Of a DNA stretch of 64,000 bases, positions 60,611 through 64,000 are shown in pieces. The DNA is taken from positions 1,488,001 through 1,552,000 of the forward strand of contig NW_027475145.1 of assembly GCF_051020985.1 (NCBI RefSeq). Reading direction: 5' to 3'. The notes under the pieces are model-generated. The model made no database searches and was not told the origin of the DNA. It saw only the letters and a program-made list of their open reading frames with translations. Source of the DNA: Nomia melanderi. Its lineage: Eukaryota > Arthropoda > Insecta > Hymenoptera > Halictidae. Within the stretch, counting starts at the first letter, position 1, and every line of letters begins with the position of its first letter. A program made the position numbers and the translations under genes.

Positions 60611-61189
60611 ATGCGCCAGCGCCTCCTACGGACAATGCACTTTGATTTATTGCGCTATCTGTAATAGCACCCGAGATATCACCAGATATATATTGGATTT
60701 TACCCTGACCCTGAGTGTCCGGCCCCATGATACTGTGGTTTTTTCGGCCCCTGGTGGTCCGAGGTCGTTCCCGCTGCACAGATTCATGCGCCAGGGCCTC
60801 CTACAGACAATGCACTTTGATTTATTGCGCTATCTGTAATAGCACCCGAGATATCACCAGATATATATTGGATTTTCCCCTGACCCTGATTGTCCGGCCC
60901 CATGAGACGGTGGTTTTCTCGGCCCCTGGTGGTCCGAGATCGTTCCCGCTGCCCAGATTCATTCGCCTGGGCCTCCTACAGACAATGCACTTTGATTTAT
61001 TGCGCTATCTGTAATAGCACCCGAGATATCACCAGCTATATATTTGATTTTTCCCTGACCCTGAGTTTCCGGCCCCATGAGACGGTGGTTTTCTCGGCCC
61101 CTGGTGGTCCGAGGTCGTTCCCGCTGCACAGATGCATGCGCCAGGGCCACCTGCAGATAATTCACTTTGGTTTATTGCGCTATCTCTAA

Positions 61190-61364
61190 TAGCACCCGAG
61201 ATATCACCAGATATATGCTGGATTTTTACATGACCTTGGTTGACGGATTCCGAATATCTGTAATTTTCGCGGCCACTGGTGGTCCGAGGTCGTTCCTGCG
61301 GCACAGATTCATTCGCCAGTGCCTCCTACAGACAATGCACTTTGGTTTATTGCGCTATCTCTGA
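61190..61364 (+). repeat. D-type monomer 30 (full)
   Basis: GGTTGACGG allele with TTTTCGCGGCCACTGG, shared with 62765-62939. The right half has CGCCAGTGCC. Confidence 0.93.
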
Positions 61365-61539
61365 TAGCACCCGAGATATCACCAGATATATATTGGATTT
61401 TTCACTGACCCTGAGTGTCCGGCCCCATGACACGGTGGTTTTCTCGGCCCCTGGTGTTCCGAGGTCGTTCCCGCTGCACAGATTCATGCGCCAGGGCCTC
61501 CCGCAGACAAAGCACTTTGGTTTATTGCGCTATCTGTAA

Positions 61540-61714
61540 TAGCACCCGAGATATCACCAGATATATGCTGGATTTTTACATGACCTTGGTTGACGGATTC
61601 CGAATATCTGTAATTTTCTCGGCCACTGGTGGTCCGAGGTCGTTCCTGCGGCACAGATTCATTCGACAGTGCCCCCTACAGACAATGCACTTTGGTTTAT
61701 TGCGCTATCTCTGA
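61540..61714 (+). repeat. D-type monomer 31 (full)
   Basis: Same haplotype as 56116-56290 (CGACAGTGCCCCC), two monomers after a different D haplotype. This shows local shuffling. Confidence 0.93.
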
Positions 61715-62202
61715 TAGCACCCGAGATATCACCAGATATATATTGGATTTTCTCCTGACCCTGAGTGTCCGGCCCCATGAGACTGTGGTTTTCTCGGCCC
61801 CTGGTGGTCCGAGGTCGTTCCCGCTGCACAGATTCATGCGCCAGGGCCTCCTACAGACACTGCACTTTGATTTATTGCGCTATCTGTAATAGCACCCGAG
61901 ATATCACCAGATATATATTGGATTTATCACTGACCCTGAGTGTCCGGCCCCATGAGACGGTCGTGTTCTCGGCCCCTGGTGGTGCGAGGTCATTCCCGCT
62001 GCACAGATTCATGCGCCAGGGCCTCCTACAGACAATGCACTTTGATTTATTGCGCTATCTGTAATAGCACCCGAGATATCACCAGATATATATTGGATTT
62101 TACCCTGACCCTGAGTGTCCGGCCCCATGATACTGTGGTTTTTTCGGCCCCTGGTGGTCCGAGGTCGTTCCCGCTGCACAGATTCATGCGCCAGGCCCTC
62201 CT

Positions 62203-63323
62203 ACAGACAATGCACTTTGATTTATCGCGCTATCTGTAATAGCACCCGATATATCATCAGATATATATTTGATTTTTCCCTGACCCTGAGTGTCCGGCCC
62301 CATAAGACGGTCGCTTTCTCGTCCCCTGGTGGTCCGAGGTCGTTCCCGCTGCACAGATTCATGCGCCAGGGCCTATTGCAGATAATTCACTTTGGTTTAT
62401 TGCGCTATCTCTAATAGCACCCGAGATATCACCAGATATATATTGGATTTTCCCCTGACCCTGATTGTCCGGCCCCATGAGACGGTGGTTTTCTCGGCCC
62501 CTGGTGGTCCGAGATCGTTCCCGCTGCCCAGATTCATTCGCCTGGGCCTCCTACAGACAATGCACTTTGATTTATTGCGCTATCTGTAATAGCACCCGAG
62601 ATATCACCAGCTATATATTTGATTTTTCCCTGACCCTGAGTTTCCGGCCCCATGAGACGGTGGTTTTCTCGGCCCCTGGTGGTCCGAGGTCGTTCCCGCT
62701 GCACAGATGCATGCGCCAGGGCCACCTGCAGATAATTCACTTTGGTTTATTGCGCTATCTCTAATAGCACCCGAGATATCACCAGATATATGCTGGATTT
62801 TTACATGACCTTGGTTGACGGATTCCGAATATCTGTAATTTTCGCGGCCACTGGTGGTCCGAGGTCGTTCCTGCGGCACAGATTCATTCGCCAGTGCCTC
62901 CTACAGACAATGCACTTTGGTTTATTGCGCTATCTCTGATAGCACCCGAGATATCACCAGATATATATTGGATTTTCCCCTGACCCTGAGTGTCCGGCCC
63001 CATGAGACTGTGGTTTTCTCGGCCCCTGGTGGTCCGAGGTCGTTCCCGCTGCACAGATTCATGCGCCAGGGCCTCCTACAGACACTGCACTTTGATTTAG
63101 TGCGCTATCTGCAATAGCACCCAAGATATCACCAGATATATACTGGATTTTCCCCTGACCCTGAGTGTCCGGCCCCATGAGACTGTGGTTTTCTCGGCCC
63201 CTGGTGGTCCGAGGTCGTTCCCGCTGCACAGATTCATGCCCCAGGGCCTCCTACAGACAATGAACTTTAATTTATTGCGCTATCTGTAACAGCACCCGAG
63301 ATATCACCAGATATATATTGGAT
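62203..63323 (+). repeat. Dispersed ~1.1-kb block, copy 2 (offset 8573)
   Basis: Copy of 53630-54750. Part of it (about 62415-62970) also matches 60840-61395 at an offset of 1575 bp. Confidence 0.88.
62765..62939 (+). repeat. D-type monomer 32 (full)
   Basis: Copy of 61190-61364 at an offset of 1575 bp, sharing TTTTCGCGGCC. Confidence 0.93.
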
Positions 63324-64000
63324 TTTTCACTGACACTGAGCGTCCGGCCCCATGAGACGGTCGTTTTCTCGGCCCCTGGTGGTCCGCGGTCGATCCCGCT
63401 GCACAGATTCATGCGCCAGGGTCTCCTACAGACAATGCACTTTGATTTATTGCGCTATCTGTAATAGCACCCGAGATATCACCAGATATATATTGGATTT
63501 TTCACTGACCCTGAGTGTCCGGCCCCATGACACGGAGGTTTTCTCGGCCCCTGGTGTTCCTAGGTCGTTCCCGCTGCACAGATTCATGCGCCAGGGACTC
63601 CTACAGACAATGCACTTTGATTTATTGCGCTATCTGTAATAGCACCCGAGATATCACCAGATATATATTGGATTTTTCACTGACACTGAGCGTCCGGCCC
63701 CATGAGACGGTCGTTTTCTCGGCCCCTGGTGGTCCGAGGTATATCCCGCTGCACAGATTCATGCGCCAGGGCCTCCTACAGACAATGCACTTTGATTTAT
63801 TGCGCTATCTGTAATAGCACCCGAGATATCACCTGATATATATTGGATTTTACCCTGACCCTGAGTGTCCGGCCCCATGAGACTGTGGTTTTCTCGGCCC
63901 ATGGACGTCCGAGGTCGTTCCCGCTGCACAGATTCATGCGACAGGGCCTCCTACAGACAATGCACTTTGATTTATTGCGCTATCTGTAATAGCACCCGAG

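Larger units (their letters stand above)
1..64000 (+). repeat. 175-bp tandem satellite array, entire window
   Basis: One tandem repeat fills the window. I phase the unit to start at TAGCACCCGAG. The landmark GCGCTATCTGTAATAGCACC occurs at 112-131 and again at 63977-63996. The interval is 63865 bp, or 365 units of 175 bp minus 10 bp. All copies point the same way and no gap, inversion or foreign insertion is visible. Indels are almost all single bases (for example +1 near 935, -1 near 2810, -1 near 3880, +1 near 6240). A hand-made consensus has about 92 G+C in 175 bp (about 53%) and nine CpG dinucleotides. Most units carry GATATC (consensus 11-16), so an EcoRV digest should give a 175-bp ladder. 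The unit length and nested duplications resemble centromeric satellites of many eukaryotes. The family is not one I recognise, and centromere function is inferred. Confidence 0.99.
42440..64000 (+). repeat. Array domain V: most homogenised block, nested higher-order repeats
   Basis: Recurring haplotypes include ACAGATTCATTCGCAAGGG followed by CAGACAATGCCCTTTG (near 43840, 44015, 45590, 46115, 47165, 48390, 51012, 52585, 56960, 58535 and 60290), CCCGCAGACAAAGCAC, GTAGTAGCACCC, CTCTGATAGCACC and ATATTTGAATTTTCCC. Copies of multi-monomer strings are nearly identical over kilobases, indicating recent expansion. Seven D types occur, all carrying the GGTTGACGG allele. The right border lies beyond the window. 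Confidence 0.65.

Noticed and set aside
1..64000. CRISPR array
   Set aside because: The unit is 175 bp with no short-repeat/unique-spacer alternation, and the whole unit is conserved.
1..64000. Embedded transposable elements or inversions
   Set aside because: The register stays within a few bases over the full length and all monomers run in one direction, which leaves no room for an insertion or inverted segment.

Overview
The whole window is one uninterrupted satellite DNA array. A unit of about 175 bp repeats head to tail in a single orientation from base 1 to base 64000: a 124-bp partial unit at the left edge, about 365 complete monomers (125-63989), and 11 bp of the next one. I find no protein-coding gene, RNA gene, transposon, CRISPR array or unique-sequence island. 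The many short reading frames come from translating the same monomer in shifting frames, because 175 is not a multiple of 3. Long arrays with nucleosome-sized units and nested higher-order repeats are typical of centromeric or pericentromeric heterochromatin in a eukaryotic chromosome. I do not recognise the family and cannot name the species. Centromere function is an inference from array architecture only.

Two main monomer classes alternate. The canonical class makes up most of the array. The divergent 'D' class (32 copies counted by eye) replaces an internal 36-bp block with a different sequence of the same length, and in its fullest form also has a distinctive right half. Smaller classes include a 'C' type (three copies) and a pair of 174-bp monomers.

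Five domains can be drawn from diagnostic variants, with approximate borders. Domain I (1 to ~10.4 kb) is mixed and holds D and C types. Domain II (~10.4-19.87 kb) has no D type and has private variants such as AATATAACCC at the monomer junction. Domain III (~19.87-23.9 kb) is short and holds a 9-monomer duplication. Domain IV (~23.9-42.4 kb) is rich in D types and built around a tandem duplication of about 6.7-6.8 kb. Domain V (~42.4-64 kb) is the most homogenised, with a 22/21-monomer tandem duplication, a 9-monomer higher-order repeat and several shorter ones.

The architecture fits repeated unequal exchange and gene conversion. Duplicated blocks lie at offsets of whole numbers of monomers give or take 1-2 bp, copies differ by loss or gain of whole monomers, and hybrid monomers join a D-type left half to a canonical right half. 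Over 365 monomers the net length drift is only -10 bp, so unit length is far better conserved than sequence. Two short inverted repeats recur in most monomers and are the best candidates for a structural or protein-binding role.
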